A stretch of 64,000 bases of DNA from Dorea sp. D27 (GTDB taxonomy: Bacteria; Bacillota; Clostridia; Lachnospirales; Lachnospiraceae), in NCBI RefSeq assembly GCF_001185345.1, contig NZ_KQ236744.1:489824-553823 (forward strand). Reading direction: 5' to 3'. Below the pieces are notes generated by a model. That model worked only from the letters and a program-made list of their open reading frames with translations. It made no database searches and was not told the origin of the DNA. A program made the position numbers and the translations under genes. Every line of letters starts with the position of its first letter. Position 1 is the first letter of the stretch. Of the stretch, positions 1 through 7,856 are shown piece after piece.

Positions 1-6
1 TCTCAC

Positions 7-376
7 ATAACAGCCCTGTACCTGATTCCGGCTCTTCCTCATTATAATTATAATTCCATTTTGCCAAAGGTTTTCACTCGCTCAGCTTTTTTATTAATAT
101 ACCGGCACAGATAAATTCCTTCCGACCGCCAGTAACGTCACACAGCCGTCCCCGCCCGTGCCAGTAAAGTAGATAGCCGCTGGGGAGGCAGGGGACATAT
201 GCGAAGGTATAAGCGGGAGGGACGGAGAATCCTCACCAGATTCCTTGGCCCGTGGGATGAGAGCCCCATCGGCGAACATTCCACGGGCTTAGGAATCTGT
301 GTGATAGTCGCAGTTCCCGGACGCATCGGAGCAGATGCCCCCTGCCTCCCCAGCGGCGTCCTAATTTACTAAACCC
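7..376. repeat. Structured intergenic repeat, copy A (no gene in 1-380)
   Basis: This GC-rich non-coding stretch folds on itself. Its core, 176-357, has 20-odd-base imperfect inverted ends (GCCGCTGGGGAGGCAGGGG against CCCCCTGCCTCCCCAGCGGC) and an inner stem pairing CAGATTCCTTGGCCCGTGG with CCACGGGCTTAGGAATCTG. The same sequence occurs in inverted orientation at 61147-61547, nearly identical over about 130-370 and more diverged over 7-130. The left edge matches one arm of a hairpin complete only in the other copy, so the element probably continues beyond the window. Small open frames inside have no ribosome binding site or family resemblance. It ends about five bases before the stop codon of the SDR gene. 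It could be a MITE-like element, a structured RNA or a large terminator. Confidence 0.85.
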
Positions 377-380
377 CCAT

Positions 381-1148
381 TTACTGGCAGGAGTAGGCTC
401 CGTCTACGATGAGATCGCTGCCTGTCGTGTAGCCTGACGCATCCGATGCAAGATAGAGCACCGGCGGTATCAGCTCTTCCGGCTTTCCCATCCGGCCGAG
501 CGGCATGAGCGGCATCCATGCGTCTATCAGTTCCTGGGGTGACAGATCGACAGACATCGGCGTGGCGATGTAGCCCGGGCTGAGTGAATTGACCCGGATG
601 CCATATTGCGCCCATTCTACGGCCAGTGATTTTGTCAGGTGGATAACCCCTGCTTTCGAAGCGTTATAGGAACACTGCCACTGTGGTATGTTGACGATCG
701 TCCCCGACATAGAAGCCATGTTGATGATGCTGCCTTTTATGCCACGTTCAATCATAATCCGCCCTACAGCGCGCGCCATAATAAATTCTCCCGTCAGGTT
801 CGTATCTACGACCTGGCGGAATTCCTCCACAGTAGCGTCCATGGTTGACTGATGCATGCAGATACCGGCATTGTTGAAGAGGATATCTATCGTACCGGAA
901 CGCTCCAATATGGAGGCGAGCGCCTGTTCCACCTGTGGCTCGTCCGTAACATCGGCTTTGAGCTCGTAAGCCTTTCCGCCGTCTTTCTCAATCATGTCCA
1001 CCGTCTCTTTGGCCCCGGACCGGGAGATGATTACGACTTCGGCTCCTGCTTTGGCAAGGCCGCAGGCGATAACTTGACCGATGCCGCGGCCACCTCCGGT
1101 CACGATGGCAGCTTTGCCGTATAATCCAAATATATCCTGTAAATACAT
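381..1148 (-). CDS. SDR-family NAD(P)-dependent oxidoreductase (polyol/ketose type)
   Basis: This 255-residue short-chain dehydrogenase probably interconverts a sugar alcohol and a ketose in the cytoplasm. It has the nucleotide-binding TGGGRGIG (17-24), NNAG near 92-95 and the catalytic set Ser148, Tyr161 (YNASK) and Lys165. The stretch MSGTIVNIPQ before the Tyr is typical of the mannitol dehydrogenase / L-xylulose or sorbose reductase branch. I chose the ATG at 1148 because AAGGAGG lies eight bases upstream; a longer frame would overlap the rhaD end. It is the last gene of the leftward operon, after rhaB and rhaD. With no sugar isomerase present, it may make the ketose that the kinase uses. 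Exact substrate unknown. Confidence 0.85.
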   Translation of the reverse strand: MYLQDIFGLYGKAAIVTGGGRGIGQVIACGLAKAGAEVVIISRSGAKETVDMIEKDGGKAYELKADVTDEPQVEQALASILERSGTIDILFNNAGICMHQSTMDATVEEFRQVVDTNLTGEFIMARAVGRIMIERGIKGSIINMASMSGTIVNIPQWQCSYNASKAGVIHLTKSLAVEWAQYGIRVNSLSPGYIATPMSVDLSPQELIDAWMPLMPLGRMGKPEELIPPVLYLASDASGYTTGSDLIVDGAYSCQ

Positions 1149-1170
1149 CACATAATCCTCCTTTTGGGTT

Positions 1171-1983
1171 CTAGTCAAGCCAGCCTTCTCTTGGCACCGC
1201 GTGGAAGGTGCCGGCAAGGGCTTTCAGCTGATCTTTCGGTATCTCGTTCTTTCGTTCCAGATGGGCGATCTTCATATAGATTTCTGCGGCCTTCTCCACG
1301 GTCTCTATGAGGCCGAAAGCCTCGTCCAGAGTCCGGCCTGTGCCGAAGATACCATGGTGTGCCCATACGACGAGACGGCAGTCCTTAATCTTCTCGGCGG
1401 TAGCGGCCCCGATGTCATTTGTCCCTGACACCATCCACGGTACGATGCCCACACCGTCGGGAAATACGACGATACACTCTGTGATCATCTGCCAGAGCGT
1501 GCAGGTGAATTCGCGGTCATCGATGGAATGTACAAAGGTCATGGCAATCGTATTTGCCGGATGGCAGTGCATGACGACCCTGTGTTCTGGATCTGCTTTC
1601 AGCCTTGCCATATGATTCATGAGATGCGTAGGAAATTCACTCGTCGGGAGCGTTCCGCCTTCAAACCCCCAGAGCAGCTCCAGTTCTCTGCCGCTTGACG
1701 CCACACGTACGATTCCAAGATTTCCCTCCGGGTCTTTGGTTACATTTTTAAAATACTTTCCGGTTCCCGTGACAAGAAACAGGCGTCCGGCAAGCTCTTC
1801 GGCGTCAAATGCAATCGGAATACTGCGAATGACTTTAGAAAGGTCGAGATAATCTGACAGTTCCCTCTCATCCAGGAGCCAGCTTATATTGCCGCCATTT
1901 CGCTCATCCCATCCAAGCCGATACATGTTGGCAGTCATATCACAGATATCTGTTATGATTGGTGATTCTAATATATGTTTCAT
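1171..1983 (-). CDS. rhaD: Rhamnulose-1-phosphate aldolase
   Basis: This class II zinc aldolase cleaves L-rhamnulose 1-phosphate (or a close ketose 1-phosphate) to dihydroxyacetone phosphate and an aldehyde. It is 270 residues, the usual RhaD size, and collinear with E. coli RhaD as I recall it: GWDERNGGN (24-32), LPTSE with Glu116, MHCH with His139 and His141, and His210 in HHGIFG, each shifted by one or two positions from the E. coli catalytic Glu and three zinc ligands. The start ATG overlaps the rhaB stop by four bases (ATGA), so kinase and aldolase are translationally coupled. Family assignment is firm; substrate within the deoxy-ketose phosphates is inferred. Confidence 0.92.
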   Translation of the reverse strand: MKHILESPIITDICDMTANMYRLGWDERNGGNISWLLDERELSDYLDLSKVIRSIPIAFDAEELAGRLFLVTGTGKYFKNVTKDPEGNLGIVRVASSGRELELLWGFEGGTLPTSEFPTHLMNHMARLKADPEHRVVMHCHPANTIAMTFVHSIDDREFTCTLWQMITECIVVFPDGVGIVPWMVSGTNDIGAATAEKIKDCRLVVWAHHGIFGTGRTLDEAFGLIETVEKAAEIYMKIAHLERKNEIPKDQLKALAGTFHAVPREGWLD

Positions 1984-3491
1984 CGTTGTTCCTCCTTGGC
2001 GCCTCGAAGAGACGCCGGGTCTGAATCGTTCGACAGTTTCAGAAATGCTTCATAATGCATATTCCACTCTTCCGTGTTCTGAGGGGTATATTCTTTCGTC
2101 CTATATGATGGCCTCATGATATCTTTTGCCTCGTTGAGCGTGGCAGCCGCTCCTGTAGAGATGAGCTGGACGGTGATGTTGCCGATGGCGGTTGCCTCAT
2201 CCGGGCCTGCGATAACCGTGCGCCCCGCTGCGTTGGCGGTGAACTGGCAGAGCATCGATGCTTTGGCCCCTCCGCCCATCATATTGATGACAGGAAGCGG
2301 TTTGCCGGATATGTGCTCCAGCTGTTCGATCGTCCAGCGGAACTTCATCGCCAGGCTTTCATAGATGCAGCGGATAATTTCACCCGTGGTCTCGGGACGC
2401 GAGCCGTAGCGGTCCATACAATACTGCTGTATTTTTACAGGCATATTGCCGGGCTCATAGAATACGTCCTCATCCGGATCAAAGAGATAGCCAAACGGTT
2501 TGGCGGCCGCAGCAAGCTGTCCCAGCTCTTCAAAGGAATAGTCCTGCCCGTGCTCTTTATAATATCGTTTCGTCTCCTGGATGAACCAGGAGCTCATCAC
2601 GTTGCGGAGCAGGCGGTGATGCCCTTTGAAACCGCCCTCGTTGGCAAGGTTTGCCCGGTAGCCTTCCCCGGTGATGACACAGGACTCCAGCTCCGTGCCT
2701 ATGAGCGCCCACGTACCGCAGCTTATGAGGGCACAGTCTGACGTGACCGGAGAAGAGAGATAAGCGGAAGCCGTATCGTGTTCGCACACGACGGATACAG
2801 GAAACCCTTTTGTCTCCATATATCTGTTGTAGCTTTCCTGCGTGCGTCCGAGCAGGGTGCCCGGTTTGGTCAGTGTGCCGAACAGGCTGCGCGGTATGGA
2901 GTAGCAGTCCAGTATCTCCTGGCACCAGTCATCTTTTTTGAAATCATACATCTGGCTGACAGAGGACAGCGTGTATTCGGATATGGTCTTTCCGGTCAGA
3001 AAATTGATGAGCAGATCAGGGATAAAGAGCAGCTTGTACGCGTTCTTCAATATGTAGCCGTGCCCGTCCTCGCACATGGCGGCGAGCTGCATGTAAGTGT
3101 TGAACAGTGCGTTCTGGTTGCCGCTCAGGCTGTAAAGCTGTTCCTTGGAAAGCCGTCCGTATATCTTCGCCGCGTGGCGTTCGGTACGCTTGTCCCTGTA
3201 ACAGCGCACGGGGGTGAGCAGTGCTCCTTTTTCATCGATAAATGCAAAATCATTGGAAAAGGAGTCGATAGCAAAAGAATCGATATGGTCGTCCGTCAGC
3301 TCTATGGCCTTTTTGATTCCGATGTTCATCTCTTTATAGATGTTGATGATATCCCAGTACAGGCTGCCGTTGATCTGGTATGATACATTGTCGAACCTGT
3401 GGATATTCTGAATAGATGCTTTGCCGTTACCCACGGCCGCAAGAAAGAGCTTGCCTCCGCTTGCGCCCAGGTCAAAAGCCAGTATATTCAA
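1980..3491 (-). CDS. rhaB: Rhamnulokinase (FGGY family)
   Basis: This 503-residue FGGY carbohydrate kinase phosphorylates a ketose at C1, L-rhamnulose in characterised RhaB proteins. The N-terminus has the ATPase-fold phosphate loop (FDLGASGGK, near 6-14), and the C-terminal half has the hinge-like MMGGGAKASMLCQFTANA and AGPDEATAIGN segments typical of RhaB. The start appears to be TTG at 3491, seven bases after GGGAGGAGG. It lies between the DeoR regulator and rhaD. Neither rhaA (isomerase) nor rhaM (mutarotase) is in the window, so a related ketose such as L-fuculose or L-xylulose is also possible. Confidence 0.9.
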   Translation of the reverse strand: MNILAFDLGASGGKLFLAAVGNGKASIQNIHRFDNVSYQINGSLYWDIINIYKEMNIGIKKAIELTDDHIDSFAIDSFSNDFAFIDEKGALLTPVRCYRDKRTERHAAKIYGRLSKEQLYSLSGNQNALFNTYMQLAAMCEDGHGYILKNAYKLLFIPDLLINFLTGKTISEYTLSSVSQMYDFKKDDWCQEILDCYSIPRSLFGTLTKPGTLLGRTQESYNRYMETKGFPVSVVCEHDTASAYLSSPVTSDCALISCGTWALIGTELESCVITGEGYRANLANEGGFKGHHRLLRNVMSSWFIQETKRYYKEHGQDYSFEELGQLAAAAKPFGYLFDPDEDVFYEPGNMPVKIQQYCMDRYGSRPETTGEIIRCIYESLAMKFRWTIEQLEHISGKPLPVINMMGGGAKASMLCQFTANAAGRTVIAGPDEATAIGNITVQLISTGAAATLNEAKDIMRPSYRTKEYTPQNTEEWNMHYEAFLKLSNDSDPASLRGAKEEQR

Positions 3492-3508
3492 TGTGGGACC
3501 TCCTCCCT

Positions 3509-4333
3509 CTAGCTTGTAATAATTTTAATATTATTTTTGGATGTAATCGTACGTATGTTGCTGCCGGTCTGAGGTGTATAGTCATATTTGTCAGTCACGA
3601 TATAGTCAATCGCATCGAAGTCTGACAGATAGAAAGGTCCGTTGATCTCGAATTTCGTGTGGTCTGCCAGCAGATAGGTCTCTTTTGACTTTGACATAAG
3701 CGCTTTCTTCGTATCGACCTCGTTGAGGCTGATATCAGTAAGCCGGTTCTCAAGCGTCACGCCGGTGCAGGAGATGAAGGACTTGTTCGGGAAAAAGTCC
3801 TCCGCACTTTTAATCGTCCTTGTTCCGTAGACCGAGTAATTGTTGCAGTTATAGAATCCTGCCAGCGATATGAGCGAAAGGTTGGGATTCCCGAGCTTGG
3901 CGGCCTCCAGCAGTACCTTTATGGAGTTTGTGATGATAGTCAGGTGAACCTCTCTCGGAATGTAGTCCAGGAGGAATAAAGTCGTGGAGCTGTTATCGAT
4001 GAAGATGGTGTCCCGGTTCTCGATAAAAGCGGCGGCTTTCTGGGCTATCTTTTTCTTTTCCGGTATATTTCTCACATGCCGGAGCGCGAAAGGATACTCG
4101 TTGTTGAGTATCGTGTCGCCGTACTTGGCAGACGCTCCGACGGAACGGGAATTGCCGTTCGTTATGGCCCCGCCGTGGGTCCTCGTCAGCAGGCCTTCGC
4201 TTTCCAGCTCTTTAAGATCCCGCCGTATCGTCTCCTTGGACGTGTGGAGCATATCGGCCAGTATGTTGACGCTCACGGAAGACTGTGCCTTCAGCAGGTC
4301 GATAATTTTGGCTTTCCTTTCATGGCTATACAT
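3509..4333 (-). CDS. DeoR-family transcriptional regulator
   Basis: This is a 274-residue DeoR-type repressor. The N-terminal winged helix-turn-helix (about 5-60) contains the family signature around KETIRRDLKELE, followed by GLLTRTHGGA. The rest is the DeoRC sugar-phosphate-sensing domain, with the IFIDNSSTT segment that usually binds the phosphate and a C-terminal VTDK. Such proteins normally release DNA on binding a sugar phosphate intermediate. The gene is inside the operon it probably controls, so it is likely autoregulated. The inverted octamer around the promoter at 6145-6173 is a candidate operator. The Shine-Dalgarno before the ATG is weak. Confidence 0.9.
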   Translation of the reverse strand: MYSHERKAKIIDLLKAQSSVSVNILADMLHTSKETIRRDLKELESEGLLTRTHGGAITNGNSRSVGASAKYGDTILNNEYPFALRHVRNIPEKKKIAQKAAAFIENRDTIFIDNSSTTLFLLDYIPREVHLTIITNSIKVLLEAAKLGNPNLSLISLAGFYNCNNYSVYGTRTIKSAEDFFPNKSFISCTGVTLENRLTDISLNEVDTKKALMSKSKETYLLADHTKFEINGPFYLSDFDAIDYIVTDKYDYTPQTGSNIRTITSKNNIKIITS

Positions 4334-4358
4334 AATTCATACCATCCTTATTCAGAGT

Positions 4359-4964
4359 TTAGATGAGGTTCTTCGTAATGGTACAGAAAGCGTCGCACTC
4401 GATGCGCTCTAACATACTGTAGGCAAGATAGATGCTCGGACCGGACACGACGACGCCATGCTTTGGCATAATCATGCCGATCGGCTTCTTTTCCGCCAGC
4501 TCCCTGTGGTCTTCAAAGTACTGGTATACGTTTCTGCTCAGCTCTTCGGAATAGGCTTTCGTCCATTCGATGCATCCGACCTCGCCGCGGCCCATCGTGG
4601 CTTCCGTCACATTCGGAATCGGCTTGCACTGTGCCACGAACGGCATACAGTAGAATGGATGGGCATGTATCGTACATGCTATTTCTTTGAAGTTGCTGAG
4701 GATCAGCACATGCATCAGACCTTCGCGGGAGAGCTTGCCATCCCCTTCCAATATGTTCTGGTCATAATCGATCAGAAGGAAATCTTCCGGTTTCATATTG
4801 CAATGCTTGTTTTCTGACATAAGCGACGGGGACATGAGAATGCGGTTATCGTCCACGCGTACCGCGAAGTTCCCTCCGGCAGCGTTCGTAAGCCTGCGCT
4901 CCCACATCAGCCGTGCTACTGTTACCATTTCCTGTCTCATTTCGTAATAAGATAAATTGCTCAT
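4359..4964 (-). CDS. Class II aldolase/adducin family protein (FucA-like)
   Basis: This 201-residue member of the FucA/AraD zinc-dependent family would cleave or epimerise a ketose phosphate in the cytoplasm. It has AAGGNFAVR near 28-36, a candidate catalytic Glu82 (SREGLMH), zinc ligands His100 and His102 in HAHP, and His169 in KHG. AAAGGAG precedes the ATG. It is a second, distinct aldolase beside rhaD in one operon, suggesting two phosphorylated substrates or a second step on the same route. The exact substrate (fuculose-1-phosphate, ribulose-5-phosphate type or other) cannot be read from the sequence. Confidence 0.85.
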   Translation of the reverse strand: MSNLSYYEMRQEMVTVARLMWERRLTNAAGGNFAVRVDDNRILMSPSLMSENKHCNMKPEDFLLIDYDQNILEGDGKLSREGLMHVLILSNFKEIACTIHAHPFYCMPFVAQCKPIPNVTEATMGRGEVGCIEWTKAYSEELSRNVYQYFEDHRELAEKKPIGMIMPKHGVVVSGPSIYLAYSMLERIECDAFCTITKNLI

Positions 4965-4981
4965 ACTTTTACTCCTTTACT

Positions 4982-5932
4982 TTAATATAATTGGCAGATT
5001 TTTTCAATTGTTACTTGGCTTTTCAGTTCCATGGCTCGGTTATAAACATAGCCTGCCGAGAGCTGCGATTCAGCGGTGGCCGCCGAGACCCCTGTCGCGG
5101 TCCGTATCGTCTCTTCCATATCATATCCCTGGGATAGGCCGTATACGAATCCGGCGAGATAGCAGTCGCCGCAGCCTATCGTATTTACAACGTCTACTTT
5201 GGGCGGATGTACGCGGTATATCCCTTCCGGAGTCTTGACGATGGAGCCGTCGCCGCCTAGTGATACGGCGATAATCTCCACTCCGTACGTGTCAAGAGAA
5301 TCAATGGCTTTGATGATAGACGCGTCATCTTCCGGAATACTGAATCCGGCCAGGGTGGACAGTTCGTCAAGGTTCGGCTTGATCATATAGGGCGACTCCT
5401 GGATGCATTCCTTCAGCGAGGGGCCGCTCGTATCCAGAAAGAACTTCACATCCTTCTCCCGGAAGATGTGCAGAATCCGGTTATATATAGAAGGGTCGGG
5501 AGAATTGGACGCGTCACCGGAAAATATGAGGTAATCTCCGGGGCAGATGACTTCTTTCATCGTAGCGAGAAGGCCATCCAGCTCTTTTTCCGTGAGCGTG
5601 ACTCCGGATTCTGCGACAATCGTACAGTCGGTACTGTCCTCGATGAGCAGATAATTTGTCCTCGTCTCCCTGTTATCTTCCATATAATGGTTGAAACGGA
5701 CGTTGATACCGTAATCGGACAGCATCTGGATGACCTGCCTTCCGTTTTCACCGTGGCATATGCCGAAGGCATTGTTGTCCTGACCGAGAAGCTTCAGATT
5801 GATAGATACGTGTGTGCCTTTGCCGCCGATAGTGTCTGTGGTTTTTCTGACCCTGTTTGTGACGTTCTTTTCCAGCTCTTTCAAGTACAGGATCCTGTCA
5901 ATGGCGGGGTTCAGCGTAAGGGTGTGAATCAT
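4982..5932 (-). CDS. PfkB-family sugar kinase (1-phosphofructokinase / tagatose-6-phosphate kinase type)
   Basis: This 316-residue kinase of the LacC/FruK branch phosphorylates a sugar phosphate, for example fructose 1-phosphate or tagatose 6-phosphate, to a bisphosphate. Signatures are LTLNPAIDR at the N-terminus, GGKGTHVS (36-43) and NTIGCGDCYLAG (250-261) with catalytic Asp256. AAAGGAG lies seven bases before the ATG. It is the first gene of the six-gene leftward operon, downstream of the long AT-rich region that separates it from the divergent importer. No PTS gene is nearby, so the phosphorylated substrate must arise from another cytoplasmic kinase. Confidence 0.87.
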   Translation of the reverse strand: MIHTLTLNPAIDRILYLKELEKNVTNRVRKTTDTIGGKGTHVSINLKLLGQDNNAFGICHGENGRQVIQMLSDYGINVRFNHYMEDNRETRTNYLLIEDSTDCTIVAESGVTLTEKELDGLLATMKEVICPGDYLIFSGDASNSPDPSIYNRILHIFREKDVKFFLDTSGPSLKECIQESPYMIKPNLDELSTLAGFSIPEDDASIIKAIDSLDTYGVEIIAVSLGGDGSIVKTPEGIYRVHPPKVDVVNTIGCGDCYLAGFVYGLSQGYDMEETIRTATGVSAATAESQLSAGYVYNRAMELKSQVTIEKICQLY

Positions 5933-6349
5933 AACATGCTCCTTTCTATGTACATCTGATATAAGAAATTAAGCATAAGATAACACAAAAACAAAAATAA
6001 AACAATAAAAAACAAAGAAAAAGTCAAAAGTAATAATTGAATGACGGTTGATAATATGAACTAAATATGAACAAAGATATAACTAAAAGTGTACATTTTA
6101 ACAAAAATCATAAAAAAGTGACTGCCAAAGGACAAAAAAGTGACTTGACAAACAAAGGTCATAATATTATAATTTGTCCTATAATAAGCAAAATGCATAA
6201 TAAATACTAAATATTTGTCATAGAATCGTTAAAAGTGCTAGGAGTGATATTGCCACAAGCATAAACGGTCAAAAACGGTAATAAAACAAATATGTAAAAT
6301 TGCGAAAATGGTAAAAGCTGTGCAGTATATGAAAAGGGAGGAAAGAAGA
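5933..6349. other. AT-rich divergent control region
   Basis: These 417 bases hold no gene. They separate the leftward kinase/aldolase operon from the rightward importer and are far more AT-rich than the flanking genes. A consensus promoter for the importer is at 6145-6173, with inverted AGGACAAA/TTTGTCCT octamers flanking it. The string AAAAAAGTGACT occurs twice just upstream (about 6113-6144), a further possible operator pair. A second TATAAT is at 6180-6185. No leftward promoter stood out. The transcript leader to the importer start is about 170 bases and shows no recognised riboswitch. Confidence 0.6.
6129..6180 (+). promoter_or_regulatory. Consensus sigma-A promoter within a candidate operator
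   Basis: TTGACA (6145-6150), a 17-base spacer and TATAAT (6168-6173) match the housekeeping promoter consensus exactly. AGGACAAA (6129-6136) and its reverse complement TTTGTCCT (6173-6180) flank it. A repressor bound to both would cover the promoter. The DeoR protein at 3509-4333 is the nearest candidate; that link is inference. Confidence 0.7.
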
Positions 6350-7852
6350 GTGGAGAATATTAAAATGCGTGTCAGCGGAATTAATAAGTCTTTCCCGGGA
6401 GTCAAAGCTTTGGACAACATCGATTTTGCGGTAAGAAAAGGGACGGTACATGCCCTTTGTGGGGAGAACGGTGCAGGAAAGTCTACTCTGATGAAAATCA
6501 TCAACGGACTTTACAAACCGGACTCAGGACAGATATTCATCGACGAGAAGCCGGTGGAGATTAAAAATCCTATTCAGGCACAAAGCTATGGAATCGCCAT
6601 GATTGCCCAGGAGCTGAACTATGTACCTGAGATGTCGATAGAAGAGAACCTGTTTCTCGGAAGGCTGCCGGTTAACAAGATCGGTAAAATCGACTGGAGG
6701 AAAGTCCGCAGGGAGACGCTCAAGTTTCTCGAGCAGGAGAAGCTTCCGTATGATCCGGAGCAGAAGCTCAAGACGCTTACCGTATCTGATATCCAGATGC
6801 TGGAGATTATCAAGGCTATTTCTAATAATGCAGATATCGTAATCATGGATGAGCCGACATCGGCAATCACGAACAGAGAGGTAGAGGTGCTGTTTGAGAA
6901 GATTGCAGAACTCAAGAGCCGCGGCGTAAGTATTATCTACATATCCCACAAGATGGAAGAAGTATTCCGCATTGCAGACGACATCACCGTATTGCGTGAC
7001 GGGACGGTCGTCGAGACGCATCCGGCTTCCGACATAGATCTGGACACGGTCATCGCACTGATGGTAGGGCGGAAGATGGAAAATGTATACCCGAAAGAAG
7101 AAGTGCCCGTCGGCGATCCGATTCTTGAAATCAAGGACCTGGAGAGCAGGGGAGTGTTCAAGGATATCAATTTCTATGCCAAAAAGGGCGAAATCGTAGG
7201 ATTTGCGGGGCTGATGGGAGCAGGACGTACAGAGACGATGCGGGCGATCTTCGGCCTGGACCCTTATGACGGGGGAGAAATCAAAGTCCATGGAAAGCCG
7301 GTTCACATTAAGAAAGTAAGAGACAGTATCAACAACAAAGTCGTCATGCTGTCAGAAGACAGAAGGCGCTATGGAATCGTACCGATCAGAAGCGTTATGG
7401 AAAACGCCAGCATATCAAGCCTTGACAAGTTCATCTACGGCGGCAGGAGCCATCCGAGAGAAGAAAAGAAGCTCGTCGGAGAATATTTTGATAAGATGAA
7501 CGTCAAGACACCTTCGTTAGAGACTGCGATACAGGCACTTAGCGGCGGCAACCAGCAGAAGGTACTTCTTGCAAAGTGGATGCTCAGAGACCCGGATGTG
7601 CTGATTCTGGATGAACCTACAAGAGGTATCGACGTTGGCGCAAAGTTTGAGATATACAGACTGATGACCGAACTTGTGAAAGAGGGAAAGACGGTCATCA
7701 TGGTTTCGTCAGAACTGCCTGAATTAATCGGAATGTGCGACAGAATCTATGTCATGAACAAAGGAATGATTACAGGATGCCTGAACAGGGATGAGTTCTC
7801 ACAGGAGACTATTATGAGATTTGCGACAGGCACAGAAAAAGCGGAGGTATAG
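6350..7852 (+). CDS. Sugar ABC transporter ATPase (RbsA/MglA type, two nucleotide-binding domains)
   Basis: This 500-residue protein powers a CUT2-family importer at the cytoplasmic face. The first domain has intact Walker A GENGAGKST (38-46), IVIMDEPTSA and the switch His in ISHKMEE. The second has the family's usual variant GLMGAGRTE, then LSGGNQQKV and ILDEPTRGIDVG. I chose GTG at 6350 because GGGAGG at 6336-6341 is eight bases upstream, rather than the longer frame from 6308. It is followed four bases later by the permease/binding-protein fusion. The substrate is presumably the sugar or polyol handled by the adjacent operons. Confidence 0.92.
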   Translation: MENIKMRVSGINKSFPGVKALDNIDFAVRKGTVHALCGENGAGKSTLMKIINGLYKPDSGQIFIDEKPVEIKNPIQAQSYGIAMIAQELNYVPEMSIEENLFLGRLPVNKIGKIDWRKVRRETLKFLEQEKLPYDPEQKLKTLTVSDIQMLEIIKAISNNADIVIMDEPTSAITNREVEVLFEKIAELKSRGVSIIYISHKMEEVFRIADDITVLRDGTVVETHPASDIDLDTVIALMVGRKMENVYPKEEVPVGDPILEIKDLESRGVFKDINFYAKKGEIVGFAGLMGAGRTETMRAIFGLDPYDGGEIKVHGKPVHIKKVRDSINNKVVMLSEDRRRYGIVPIRSVMENASISSLDKFIYGGRSHPREEKKLVGEYFDKMNVKTPSLETAIQALSGGNQQKVLLAKWMLRDPDVLILDEPTRGIDVGAKFEIYRLMTELVKEGKTVIMVSSELPELIGMCDRIYVMNKGMITGCLNRDEFSQETIMRFATGTEKAEV

Positions 7853-7856
7853 GAAG

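Noticed and set aside
94-326. Small minus-strand open frames inside repeat copy A, and the similar ones in copy B
   Set aside because: They lie within the folded repeat, have no ribosome site, and their frames are not conserved between the two copies.
5933-6349. CcpA (cre) sites upstream of the sugar operons
   Set aside because: I looked for TGWAANCGNTNWCA-like sequences in the main intergenic regions and found none convincing.
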